From contig JAOVFP010000012.1 in NCBI GenBank assembly GCA_025738555.1, positions 2,480,001-2,544,000 on the forward strand: a stretch of 64,000 nt of DNA, written 5' to 3'. The translations under genes and the position numbers were made by a program. Each line of letters opens with the position of its first letter. Position 1 is the first letter of the stretch. This DNA is from Cyathus striatus. Its lineage: Eukaryota > Basidiomycota > Agaricomycetes > Agaricales > Nidulariaceae. Positions 45,090 to 57,044 of the stretch are shown piece by piece. Below the pieces are notes generated by a model. It did no database searches and was not told the DNA's origin. It was given only the letters and a program-made list of their open reading frames with translations.

Positions 45090-46690
45090 CTCCCACATCA
45101 GCGCATCGCTCACGTCGTCGCTTCATGCCTCCTTCCCACGTCGTCGCCTCAAGCCCCCTCCCACATCGTCGCCCCAAGCCCCCTTCCCACGTCGTCACCC
45201 CACCAATTGTTTTCAGCAGGTGACAAATCGATCTTCTTCAAGATGAAGATCGATAACGCATGGTTATGGCACAGGCACCATGGTGGAAAGGGTGTGTGTG
45301 TGAGTGTATACATGGCTAAAGGTGAGTACACACTCTTCTTCTCCCTCTTCCCTCTTCCATCTTGCTCCCTCCCTTCTTCTTGTCTAGGCTCACCCTCCTC
45401 TGCTGCCACCTCATCTCGCAAATGACGAGGATGAGTGTATGTCTCCCCCCTCCTCCTATGCCTCCTCGTCTCACAAGTGATGAGGACAAGTGTGCGTCTC
45501 CCCGCTCCTCCCATGCCTCCTCGTCTCGCAAGTGAGGAGACAAGCATGCGTCCCCCCTCCTCCTTGTCTGGCAAGTGACGAGACAAGCATGTGTCCCCCC
45601 TCCTCATCTGGCAAGTGATGAGACAAGCGTGCGTCCCCCCTCCTCCTCGTCTGGCAAGTGATGAGGACAAGCGTGCATCTCCCCTCCTCCCATGCCTCCT
45701 CGTCTTGCAAGTGAGGAGATAAGCGTGTGTCCCCCCTCCTCGTCTGGCCAATGATGAGGAGGAGGATGCTGTCTCCCCCCCCTCCCCTGCCTCGTCTCAC
45801 AAATGACGAGAGTGACAGCAGCACCATGTCTCCCCCTCCCCCCCTGCCCCCTCATCCCGCAAATGACGAGGACGAGTGTGCCATCCTCCCCTTCTCCCCT
45901 GCCTCGTCTCGCTCTCCCCTTATAAGTCCTCCATCCCTCGTCCCCTCGTCGTTCTCTCCCCCACCTCGTCTAGCAAGTGACGAGCGTTCGTGCATCCCCC
46001 CTCCTTGTTGCCTGCCAGGATGAGCGTGCACATGCCCCCCTCCCCTCTATCTCGAATGTCCTCCATCCCCCGTCATCCTCTCCCCCCGTCGTCCTCTCCC
46101 CCAGTCGTCCTCTCCCCCCGTCGTCCTCTCCTCCCGTCACCCTCTCCCCCCATCATCCTCTCCCCCCATCGTCCTCTCCTCCCGTCACCCTCTCCCCCCA
46201 TCGTCCTCTCCCCCACCTCCTCTCCCCCACCTCGTCTAGCAAGTGACGAGTGTGTGTGCATCCTGCGCATGTCCCCCTCTCCACCTCACACATCCTCCGT
46301 CCCCTCGTCATCCTCTCTCCCACCTCGTCTGGAAAGTGACGAGCGTGCATGTGTGCGTGCGTCCCCCCTTCTCGTCACTTGCCAGGATGAGCGTGTGCAC
46401 GTCCTCCTCTTCTCCACCTCAAACGTCCACCGTCCCTCCGTCGTCCTCTCCCCCACCTCGTCTGGCACCTTGTCTCCACCTTGTCTGGCACCTTGTCTCC
46501 ACCTTGTCTGGCACCTTGTCTCCACCTCCTCCCACGCCGTCTGTCCCCCCGTCATCCTGTCCCCCACCTCGTCACAAGTAACGAGTGTGCGTGCACGCAC
46601 GTCCCCCTCCTCTCCACCCCCCCCTCCCACGTCCTCCATCTCCCTGTCGTCCTCTCCCCCCTTCCTTCTCTCCCTCGCTCATTCTCTTCT
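45090..46690. repeat. GC-rich minisatellite with embedded hairpins in KDZ-2
   Basis: Degenerate units of roughly 40-70 bp on a strongly pyrimidine-rich plus strand (CCTCC, TCTCCCCC). At least a dozen units contain CTCGTCTGGCAAGTGACGAG or a variant, whose ends CTCGTC/GACGAG are complementary with a GGCAAGT-type loop. Overlapping long ORFs on both strands (Pro/Ser-rich or Arg/Gly-rich) are products of the composition and not supported as genes. The block is 5' of the transposase gene. Confidence 0.85.
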
Positions 46691-46970
46691 CATGCCAATG
46701 GGCTGAGGGCAAAAGGCTGTGTTTTGCCTAAAATAGTTTAGATAATCATGTACTGTAGCCAATCAAATGTAATATATATTTATCCATATTCAATGTAGCC
46801 TATGAAAGGCTGTATATTTTTAGTTTCTTGATCATGAGATATTGCTGTGCATCTTGTGACTTCCTAAGATCTTGGTTTGCATCAACCCCTTCACCCCTTC
46901 CCCCCACTCCTTCTTAACCACCACCACTATCTAGCTATCTCAAAGCATTTTAACAACACATCTACACACA

Positions 46971-49900
46971 ATGGCTCATCATTCTACTCACTCTGCTACA
47001 ACTCAGGCTTCCAGTATCACTCCTACTGAGTCTGCTCCACTTTCAGCTACATGTGAAACTTGCAGTGAGTCTCACAAGTGTGGAACTTCTGCTGCTGATC
47101 TTACAGCTCAACCACCAACAAAGAAGCAGGCTAAGGCCAATGAATCTATCACAGATAATGAGGAGACTGAAAAAGTGCAGGAAAAACAGGGTAAAAAAAC
47201 TGTAAAAGGCAAGAAAGGCAAAAAAACTCGGTATGGTTTAATAACTTTCTTTTACTGCCTTACTAATGCTATTTTAGAAAAACTTCGGAAATGAAAGGAG
47301 CTGAGGACGCTGCTGCAGATGAAGAGGGTGTACCTGACCTTACTGCGTACATATTACATATATTTATACAATATTTATGAACTAATAATACTTAGTGCTG
47401 AAAGGGTGCTGGAGGAAAGCAGCCTTCCTGTTGCCCCTCCAAAGCAGGGTCCATCTTCTGATGTACCTCAACCAGCAGCTCCTGTCTTCACTGTTACTCG
47501 TAAGCATCGTTCAGACATGGAAAAAGGTAAGAAAATATTCATTACATGCATAAAATGTGTATCTAAATATTTATATTGTCTACAGCTGAAGAAGAACAGA
47601 AATCTGATGGATATGAAACCAATAACAAAACTGAAAATAAAGGTTTGAGTTGATAGCTTACATATATATTTACTAACACAAGTTATATTTCAGAGAATAA
47701 CGAAAGTTCAAGTGATGGACCAGGTGCAGGTTATGAAAATGAATCAGATCACAGTGATGGTAGGTGATATTAGTATCACATCTTTCAAGCCTGACAAAAA
47801 GCACACAGAAGATCAGATCAGTAAGGGTAAAGGTAAGAAAAATTCAGTAATATTATAACTGTATTACTGTATTTAAAATCTTGAAAGGGAGTGATAAGTC
47901 CAATGACAATCATACAGAAGACAGGACCAGTAAGAATAAAGGTATGGATTTTTGGTATATTTGTATTTATACTAACTCATTGTTCTTTGCAGAGGTAGAC
48001 ATCATCATGACTAGTCCACCAGTTAGTCCACCTCGTGCTACCAGTAAACCAGGTGTGGTAGACACAGTGGATATCACCAATATTAGTCCTAAAGGTTCTT
48101 CAAGGAGTGAAGGTAAACCTACTATTTGTATAAATATATATGTACTAACTCTAAGTAGGTGGCATTCTTAGAGGAAATGCATTTGGGAATCACCCAAATG
48201 CCGCTGACTTTCACAGTGCTATTGAAAGCACTGCTGTTGGTCCAGTTAAGGGGCGGGTTTGGCTGTATGTATCCAATGCAGATCCTAGTACTGTCATAGT
48301 ACCTGGAGTGGCTTCATTTACATTGAAGCATAACCTTACCATAACCATTGGGCCTGTCTTGAAAAAACTCAAAGACAAAGCCGAACATTTCTTTAGTATG
48401 TTTTCTTTCATATTTTATTCATATACTAATATCATTTCAGCTGCTGATCGCTGTTTATATGTCTATGAAAGTAAGGCTTGGAATATTCTTGGAAATTTTG
48501 AATCTGCTGTTAAGGATGATGAAGAAGCTGACTGGCTGAGGATTGATGGCGAGCATATTTTGCCAATACTAAGTGTAGCTATATATTTTATTCTTTTATT
48601 CTTGTACCATTTACTTATATTGTGTTGTTTTATAGTCTGGATTTATGCCAAATGCACCACCCTCCCTTGATGTTGAGACATATTCTATTCGGTCTAAGTC
48701 AGCTGGAAGCTCTGCAGCCAGTTCTCGTGCTGTTTTTTGCTCTCATACCCCTTCTCTCATTCAAAGGGGTGGAATCTCGGAGCAATGCACTGAAGAGCTT
48801 ATTGAGGTTCTAAAGCTTCCTAGGGATATTCTTGAGAGCACAGCCCCTGGACTTCGAGTTGCATATCAGAGGTATCTTGCCTGTATAAAGGCAGTTTCTG
48901 ACCACAACATCATGGATAAGAACAGAACTTGGCCAGTTGCAAAGGCAACAAAGAAGGAAATCATCACAGTTTTTGTATCATCTTCAGCCTGGTATGAGAA
49001 CTACTCAAATTTCGATAAGATTGCAGATTTTCCAGCCATGCAGTCTTGGTTGGCTGAGGATCAGGATAGTCCTTCTGATCTGGATCTTTGGGGCTTTGAA
49101 AGCGATCATTATACATTTTTGGATCTGAAAAAGTGGCTTAAGGAGAAGAAGGAGAAAAGGAAGGGAAAGGGAAAGGGAAAGAGCAAGGAAGAGAAGGGAG
49201 GAAGAGACAAGAAAGCTCATGAGGAAAAAGAGAAGTCTAGTTCGAAAAAGCACAAGTAAGTATATTGAATTTAAATTGTAATAGTTTACAATGGAATTTT
49301 TCAGTTGGGCTACAAATTTTGAGATATATCTGTGGTGCTTAACTTGTATATGGGCTATATTCATGCCAGGAATAACTCAACATATTTTATTCTGGTTATT
49401 AATTATCTGGCTATTTCAATGGCTTCCAAGTGCAACATTAGTTCCATTTCTTTTTATTCAACCAGTAGTTGCAGCAAATGAACAACCATTTCCTAACATC
49501 ACATTTGATGTGTTCAGTAAATTTATTCTGTCAAATTTTGGTGAAAACATTACACTCTCTGCCACATTGGTTATATTGTTCTCTATGATTGATAATGTTG
49601 ATTTGTTAAGTCTTCATGCAAGACAGCAGAATGCAAAGTTGAAAGGAGAAAAAAATGTTGATGCAACTGCATGGACTAGATTACTGGCTAGAGCTATTCA
49701 GGAAAAAATTGGCATGGACTCAGATGATCTCTTTGAAGATAATGAAATTGATGAACACACAACTCGAACAGGCAGATCTATTTTGTTAGGCACTAAATTA
49801 GATGAAATGGCAAGACTTCTGAACTTGTATCCTTTCAATCAGGAGAGAAAAGTTTTTGAAGGTCAACTGAAACCTGTATCTCATGCTAGTATTGATCCTG

Positions 49901-51514
49901 TTCATATAATATGTCCTATAGCTGCAGAGTGTGAGACACTGAGCTGTAAAGGACGGGCACTACATGTGCATACTAAAGTTAGAGATGTACCTAAAGCAAC
50001 ATTAATTAAAGGCTCAAAAATATTTGAACATGCTTATGTAGTATCAGGTACTTGTGAAAAATGTAAAACATTATATTTTGCAGAACATGAATGAGCCTAT
50101 GATGAAAAACAGGGATATTATATGGTTCATTTAAACTCTGCTAAATATCTGAAAGTAGGAAAAAAACTATGGGTAGATAGGGCATTTTCTCAAGGCGTTC
50201 TGAAGGGTATATATAGCTTTCATGCATCTGCTGCAGCATATATGGAATATTGGAACAATAGTTTTGGAAATGGAAAGGAAATAAGCCGAAGACAAGTCTG
50301 GGAGGCTTTTATACATGAATCAATACGCATGGTTTCTGCAGGATCTGGTGTTAATTTTATTAGTCTTGATGGACTTTCAATTACTGCATTAACAGAAGAA
50401 GCATTTGCAAGGTTGGGTGAAAATGGAAAAATACGTGCATCACATGATCACAGCTGCTTAGAGTGTACACAGCCTTATAGAGAAACTGAAGACTCACTAC
50501 CAGATGAGAGTGCAACAGTTAAAATGGTAGTAATTGATGGGATTGTTATGGGGCCACAGGTAATGTACAACTAAAACTAAACAATATTATACTAATACAT
50601 ATTTTAAGCACTGTGCATATGACAATTGTTCCAACACACTTGTAAACCATAGAGGAGGTGTATTTTGTGATGTTCACAATCAAGAATTTGGAGCAAGATG
50701 TCATGTTTGTGACTGTCAAAATCAAAAGATAGATAATACACAAGCTTGCAATGAGCACCAGGAAATGTGGCATAAATATAATTTAGAACATAGTTCAGAT
50801 AACTTAAATGGTGCATGAAGAATGCTTTGCAAACCAGCTGAAAATCAACCTTGGAATAAAAACCAAGGAAGACGTGTTCAGCAGCCTCATGATGAATCAG
50901 ATACCAATATTTCAAAGAAATCTCATTATTTTAGTGCCTCTTGCTATTATTGTGTAGAAACAATATGTGCTCCATGTGGTGCTGTAATTGCATGGACAAA
51001 GTTTGTGAAGTCTGAGTCAACAACCAATATACTTAAGTTCTTAGAAGATGTTTTTCCTGATGAAGAATTAAGACCAGATTATATATGTATTGATAAGGCA
51101 TGTAAACTTCTTCGAACAGCAGTTGCAAATGGAAGTTGGGTAAATTGGTTTAAAAGTAGCTGCTTTGTAGTAGATGGCTATCACTATACAAATCACCGCT
51201 CAGATGATTACCTTTGTAGAAAGTGGTGTAATCCAGCACCACATGATGGTTCTTCACCAAATCTAGTTTATATTGCACAAGATAGAAATGGTGAAAGATA
51301 TCATAAACGAGCATTCAATACACAAGCGTGTGAACAACTAAATTCATGGCTTGGTGGATTTGAATCTATTATGAAACGTATGACTCCAAGCAACTTTAAT
51401 TGGTTCATACATTCTATGATCTTTTATCATACTCAACATGTAATAAAATGGCAGAACAGCCAAAACTTTAGTATTATTAGTGAAGATTTTGAACATGATG
51501 ATAGTCTGTTGTAG
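46971..51514 (+). pseudogene. KDZ-2 transposase: Lys-rich N-module, CxC5, CxC6, RNase H-like core
   Basis: ATG at 46971 opens a Ser/Thr/Lys-rich exon (MAHHSTHSATTQASSITPTE). Several ~45-60-nt GT-AG introns follow. The N-module includes GRVWLYVSNADPSTVIVPG (48258), LYVYESKAWNILGNF (48458) and VFVSSSAWYENYSNFDKIAD (48970), and ends in a KGKGKGK tail (49160-49255). A 49-nt intron (49256-49304) joins this tail in frame to WATNFEIYLWCLTCIWAIFM and a very hydrophobic stretch, then a CxC5-type cluster (IICPIAAECETLSC.., GTCEKCKTLYFAEHE, 49905-50092) and, across intron 50560-50608, a CxC6-type cluster (HCAYDNCSNTLVNHRGGVFC..). The RNase H-like core has YICIDKACKLL (51084), FVVDGYHYTNH (51165) and CEQLNSWLGGFESIMKRMTP (51329). 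In-frame TGA at 50093 and 50818 probably replace Arg. Otherwise nearly intact. It should cut and paste the element in the nucleus. Confidence 0.85.
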
Positions 51515-51809
51515 AAGCATTGGAAGATGTGGTAGAAGAGGCATCAGAAATAATAGGTGTGGGAAATATGGTAGAAGATGTGTCAGAAAATGTGCTGCAG
51601 AGATATCTGGTAGGAGAAAAATAGGTGTGGGAAAAAGAAACATAGGAAGATGTGGTAGGAAGATAGTATGCTATCAATACTGAAGGGTGTGGGAAAATGT
51701 AGTAAAGAATAGTAGTGGTAGCATGAAATATAATTGATTTGTAAGATGTAGTAGTGAGATAGTATGTTATCAATAGGTGTGGGAAAATATCAATCTCCAT
51801 TTCTTGCTG

Positions 51810-52065
51810 TGAAGTTCACCTGGAGTCTACCTGGAGTCTACCTGGAGTCCACCTGGAGTCACTTTAAAAAATACAAAGTCCATCAGGACTCCACCAGGAC
51901 TCCACCAGAACTCCTTACATTCCAGCAGGATGTCATCAGGACAATATCTATTCCATCAGGACTCCATCCGGACTCCACCCGGACTCCACCTGGACTCCAC
52001 CAGATTCCATTAGGACTCTGCCGGACTCCACCCGGACTATCCGGACTATATTGAGTCCAGACGGA
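51810..52065. repeat. KDZ-2 right subterminal repeats
   Basis: GGACTCCACC/GGAGTCTACCT motifs mirror those at the left end, finishing with a run of nine G before GAGCGTAAAG. Confidence 0.75.
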
Positions 52066-52090
52066 CTGGGGGGGGGAGCGTAAAGTACTG

Positions 52091-52098
52091 CAATCCAT
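52091..52098. repeat. Target-site duplication, right (KDZ-2)
   Basis: CAATCCAT, matching 44496-44503. Confidence 0.9.
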
Positions 52099-52115
52099 GA
52101 ACAATTGGTCAAAAG

Positions 52116-54085
52116 TATCCAGTATGCTAAACTGAATTTTCAATAAAGCAGACCAAACCATCAATTTGATTAACAAGAAGCCAATGTTTAAAGAAAGATG
52201 TAAACATTGTTGATGTAAGTAAAGAAATAAAGAAATAGGGCCGACAAGTGGCAGGGCCCACTACCTTATGAATATCATGGATCACAAACAGGAAGGGAAA
52301 AATTATATTAAAAGAGAACAATTAATAACTGGCAAATATGTGTACAATGTCAATACGCGATAGGAGATGAAGTGGACAGTCAATGGATATTGGTGCAGTG
52401 TGGGAGCAGGAGGACATTTGAGTTGAAATGGCACATATTTTGAATATTCATAATTAGAACAAAGGTTGTGGTGGTGCAGGCAGAATGAGAAAGTTGCAGA
52501 GAGTCGAGACATAGAGAAGGTCAAGGATGCCAAGGATTGTGCCCAGGGCTGTTGTTTATGTTTCTCATGTTGTTGAGGTGGGAGAGAAAGATGGCAAGCA
52601 GGAGGTGGTGGTGGTGGAGGAGGAGGGGACAAATCCTGGATCACCTGTGTGTAATATCTACAGGCATACAAGCAATACACAAATCTGGGAAATAAGACAC
52701 AATAAAAGGAGAGAGAAAGAACAACAAAATGAATGGTAGACAAGGATACAAAAGATATCAAACTCACCTAATGGACCACAACTGAAGAGCCCAGTGTGGA
52801 ATGTGCTGCTCATTCCAGTGAGAACTCCAAAGGTACAAAACGGCAACTGATCTATCAGCCTCAACCACTGTGATGCCGCATATAACCACACAGTAATAGA
52901 TGTCAATCTAGAGTGCTGAGAGTTGGTGGAATGTAGAGATTGAGTGGCCTATTACAATGTGAGTTGATGAAGGAGTGTGGAGGAGTGGGGGAATTTGAAC
53001 CTGTTTGTTCAACTGATGGTTGTACTTATGATGTGAATGTCTTGTCCTCCTGATGAGTCTTCCAAGATGAGGGTGGTGTTAAACAATCATAGGCAGCCTG
53101 TACAAACCTTAAGATATTAGTCACAGCTGTGGAAAATGTGAATTGAACATGCCATTCCTCGCCAAAATTTCCTTTCCATCCAAAGAAAGCAAAAATCACA
53201 CCAAGAACATGTAGGCCCATTCATATCCCAAATGCATAAGAACATGTGACGAAACCTCTAGAAAACCTGAAAATGTAGTGCATGAGACATGGGACGTAGG
53301 ACAAAAGACAAAAGACAAAAGATGAAAGACATGGGATGTGGAGACCTAAAATGTGTATAAACATGGATCAAGCAAGGATGCACACAAAGGCAAAGTGGCA
53401 TGATAATTCACCGAAATCAGCTCTGAATAACCATATTCAACCAATAGTTGTTACAGAGCAGTGCAAGAGGTGAACTTGCCAGTGGAGATCATGTGGTTGT
53501 GGTTGATTTTTGATTGATTTTAAGAATGGGAGGGGGAAAGGGAGAATGAGGGGAATGGATCCCAACTCAATCCTCCTTGATTCATCTTGATGGACTTTCA
53601 CTGGGTTTGATTTATCATAAGAATGGGAAGGGAAAAGGGAGAATGAGAGGGATGTGCAACAACTGGTACAAAGGGATTTTGAAACTTTAGGTTGCCAGTT
53701 GCGTATTGATATCTAGTGATCAATTAATCTGCATACCAACCAATCAGAGAGTGTAATGGGGCTTTGGCCAATCAGATTGCCAGAAAGTGAGATCCCAACT
53801 GTGATCCACAAATTGACTTATAGGGTAATCCAGAGGTCCCTATAACCCAACTACCTTAAAAGGTAGTGGGAATAAAGAAATGTGAGTAATAGTGAAAGCA
53901 GACCAGTGTCCATTAGCAGAAAAGCTGATCTTAAAGGAATGTAAATGTACCTAAATTTGTATCATAAATGAAAATAATTGTATGGAAGTGTTGTGTATTA
54001 AAGAGGTGTGTCAGCAACTTTGATCATAGAATGGCAGGGTTATATGATTGTCTTTTATTGTATCCATACTCATAATACTACTTAC
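52116..54085. other. Non-coding, nothing recognised
   Basis: No supported gene. Minor points: a GGTGGTGGTGGAGGAGGAGG purine run near 52605, and a short palindrome CCAACTACCTTAAAAGGTAGTGGG-like sequence near 53849-53870. Confidence 0.5.
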
Positions 54086-54089
54086 TGCA

Positions 54090-54480
54090 GACAATCATAA
54101 ACAATCATTGATTAGTTCTAATTGAATACTGCTATTGTATGGGTGTTTTAAGCAATCATAAACAATTATTGATTGCTTATATCTGAATATTACTACTGTA
54201 CAGATGTTTTAGACAATCATAAACAATCATTAATTGGTTCTAATTGAATAGCACTACTGTATGGGTATTGTTGACAATCATAAACAATCATTGATTGGTT
54301 CTAATTGAATTGTGCTATTGTATGGGTGTTTTAGGCAATCATAAACAATCATTGATTGCTTATATCTGAATATTACTACTCTATAGGGATTGTAGACAAT
54401 CATAAACAATCATTGATGGTTCTAATTGAATAATGCTATTGTATAGGTGTTTTAGACATTCATAAACAATCACTGATTGG
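54090..54480 (+). repeat. 55-bp-type repeat array next to KDZ-3
   Basis: Seven or so units with ACAATCATAAACAATCATTGATT and TTCTAATTGAATA, spaced about 55-62 bp. This is the same family as the foldback arm repeat. Confidence 0.85.
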
Positions 54481-55624
54481 TGGGTGATACTAGTTATCAC
54501 TCTATATTTATTTATGTACATGTACATAGTAAAGCTACATTACTAATGAACTATTATGATTATTAATAAATTGTGGTATTTTGAAATATTACAAGAGCCA
54601 TTCCAGTTACTGAATGACCTGGAGCTGATCATATACCAGCTTGAAGAATTGCATCATGTTGTGAATCACATGTGTTAATCTACTAAACATATTAGAAAAA
54701 TATAATTAATATAGTATATGCTGTACTTCAGTAGTTTCAATGTAGTTTTTAAGATGTTTTTGATAACTTTGTTCTTCAACATAAGGGCCCCAACCAGGCA
54801 TGAGCTCTGTGTCTTGAATACCACATTCTTTGCAGCTCAATTTGAAGTTGGTATCAACAGCCAAGTACATTATATATAGAAATCTTGTATATATGTTACT
54901 GATTGTTAGAAGGAATTAAAAAATCACATACTTTAATGTTCCTGATATTTCCCAGTCTTGAGGCAGATTTTTTTCAGGATGAGGGCAAGCTGGACATTCA
55001 ACTGTCAATTCTTCTTGCTTTGTTCCTTGTATCTCTTCAGTATGTTGACCTCTACCACCACGTTTACACATGAATAAAATTCTCCAAATTCTCATAACAT
55101 ATCTAAACTCATTATAACAGTTCTAAAATTTAAGAAAACAATTAGTTTTTATATAATATTATAATTAATACCCACCTTTTCATCTTCAAATTTGCACTTG
55201 TCAGTTTTACTACAAAGAGTATGATACCAGTCATAAAGAGTTGTCTTTGCTTGCAGTGTAAGTTCATGAAATGTATCAAGACATTCAAAAGTGAACACAG
55301 TTCTGGGTTGAACAAAGCTAGCTGGAAACCAACCAGCCCACAATAGTTGAGTATATTGTGGAACAATTTTTGCTCTACAGTCACAGTAAGAGGCTGAAAT
55401 ATAATGGACTCCAGTGACATCAACAACCACCAACTAAATGGTGGTACTGACTGGGCTGGAACAATGTGCACCCCCATGCCCAAGCTGAATAGATAGTCCA
55501 ATGTTCTTAAGATTATCTTTCTCAAAATAAAATCTGTTCCATCTCTAAGCAATTGTAAATTGTAATTGAAACATGTTATGGAAATGAAATGAAATTAATA
55601 TCTTACCTCTATTCAATGAAGTGG

Positions 55625-55632
55625 TAAATTCT
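55625..55632. repeat. Target-site duplication, left (FB3)
   Basis: TAAATTCT, identical to 56995-57002; on the minus strand it codes part of HKNL in KDZ-3. Confidence 0.88.
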
Positions 55633-56009
55633 CAGTATATTGCACTGCCCCATGAGATCAGGTGGACTTCAGGTAGAGTTCAGGTAAAATCCTGGACTCC
55701 AGGTGGACTTCAGGTGGACTCTATCTGTACTAAGTAGTTGAGACATTACCTGGGGTTCATCTGGACTCTACCTGGACTCTACCTGAACTCTACCTGTACT
55801 AAGTAGTTGAAACATTACCTGGGGTTCACCTGGACTCTACCTGGACTCTACTGTACAAAGTAGCTTAGACATTACCTGGGGTTCACCTGGACTCCACCTG
55901 GACTCTACCTGAACTCTACTGTACAAAGTAGCTTAGACATTACCTGGGGTTCACTTGGACTCCACCTGGACTCTACCTGAACTCTACCTGGACTACACTG
56001 AACTCAAGT

Positions 56010-56350
56010 GCCTAAGCTGTGTGTGAAAGTGTGACATGTTAGAAAATGTTGGAAAAAGCGTGACATGTGTGGGAAAAGTGTGACCTGCGTGACAAGCGTG
56101 GGAAAAGTGTGAAAAGTTGGAAAAGTGTGGAAGCATGACATGTTAGAAAATGTTGGAAAAAGCGTGACATGTGTGGGAAAGTGTGACAAACGTGGGAAAA
56201 AGTGTGACATCATATCCATCACACTTGCCGCACTTTTCCAACTTTTCACACTTTTCCCACGCTTGTCATGCAGGTCACACTTTTCCCACACATGTCACGC
56301 TTTTTCCAACATTTTCTAACATGTCACACTTTCACACACAGCTTAGGCAC
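56010..56350. repeat. Central GTGTGACA palindrome of FB3
   Basis: CTAAGCTGTGTGTGAAAGTG at the left is mirrored by CACTTTCACACACAGCTTAG at the right; within each half, GTGTGACATG, GTTGGAAAA and GTGTGGGAAAAG recur. Confidence 0.9.
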
Positions 56351-56940
56351 TTGAGTTCAGTGGAGTCTAGGTAGAGTTCAGGTAGAGCCCAAGTAGAGTC
56401 TAGCTGAAGTCCAGGTGAACTCCAGGTAATGTCTCAACTACTTAGTACAGGTAGAGTCCAGGTGAACTCTAGGTAATATCTAAGCTACTTAGTACAGATA
56501 GAGTCCAGGTAGAGTCCAGCTGGAGTTCAGGTGAACTCCAGGTAATGTCTCAACTACTTAGTACAAGTAGAGTCCAAGTAGAGTCCAGGTGAACCCCAGG
56601 TAATGTCTAAGCTACTTTGTACAGTAGAGTCCAGGTGAACCCCAGGTAATGTCTCAACTACTTAGTACAAGTAGAGTCCAGGTAGAGTCCAGCTGGAGTC
56701 CAGGTGAACTCCAGGTAATGTTTAAGCTACTTTGTACAGTAGAGTTCAGGTCAAATCCAGCTGGAGTCCAGGTGAACTCCAGGTAGAGTCTATCTGAAGC
56801 CCAGTTGACTAAGTCCAGTGGACTCCAGGTGTATTCCAGTTATTTCTGGACTCTACCTGAACTTTACTTGGAGTCCAGCTGGAGTCTATCTAAATCCTAC
56901 AATTTTTCTATATAAAGTTCATGTAGAGTCCAAGTAGAGT
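56345..56940. repeat. Tandem GGTAGAGTCCAGG repeats, FB3 right arm
   Basis: Irregular units of about 40-90 bp ending in 'gtctcaactacttagtaca' or 'gtctaagctactttgtacag'; inverted counterparts are at 55690-56000. Confidence 0.8.
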
Positions 56941-56994
56941 CCAGTAAAGTCCAGGTGGACTCCACTTGATTTCATGGGGCAGTGTAATGACCTC

Positions 56995-57002
56995 TAAATT
57001 CT
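56995..57002. repeat. Target-site duplication, right (FB3)
   Basis: TAAATTCT, matching 55625-55632. Confidence 0.88.
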
Positions 57003-57044
57003 TGTGTCCTCTTATAATACATTTTCTGCATTGCAATAGGCTGA

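Larger units (their letters stand above)
44504..52090 (+). mobile_element. KDZ-2: complete 7.6-kb KDZ-family DNA transposon
   Basis: The left end GAGGTCTTTACGCTCGCCCC and right end (read inward) CAGTACTTTACGCTCCCCCC are inverted repeats differing mainly in the first five bases, and CAATCCAT flanks both. Subterminal zones (44515-44760 and 51810-52065) are packed with GGACTCCAC/GTGGAGTCC-type short repeats. The single gene is a KDZ transposase on the plus strand. The 8-bp duplication agrees with what is reported for Zisupton-type elements. Confidence 0.88.
55633..56994. mobile_element. FB3: 1.36-kb foldback element with KDZ-like termini
   Basis: Left end CAGTATATTGCACTGCCCCA and right end (read inward) GAGGTCATTACACTGCCCCA are inverted repeats, flanked by the octamer TAAATTCT. 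The arms are GGTAGAGTCCAGG/CCTGGACTCTACC-type repeats, meeting in a central palindrome (56010-56131 against 56225-56350) of GTGTGACATG and GTGGGAAAAG motifs. There is no ORF. Termini, 8-bp duplication and GGAGTCC-like arms match KDZ-2, so it is probably a non-autonomous KDZ derivative. Confidence 0.88.

Noticed and set aside
45018..46741. Pro/Ser-rich and Arg/Gly-rich ORFs up to 238 codons
   Set aside because: Several frames of the same minisatellite are open at once on both strands, which composition alone explains.
24456..54631. UGA read as an amino acid or recoded stop
   Set aside because: TGA occurs mainly at Arg positions, accompanied by TAG, TAA and indels, and in long-decayed elements. 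Mutation of CGA is simpler.
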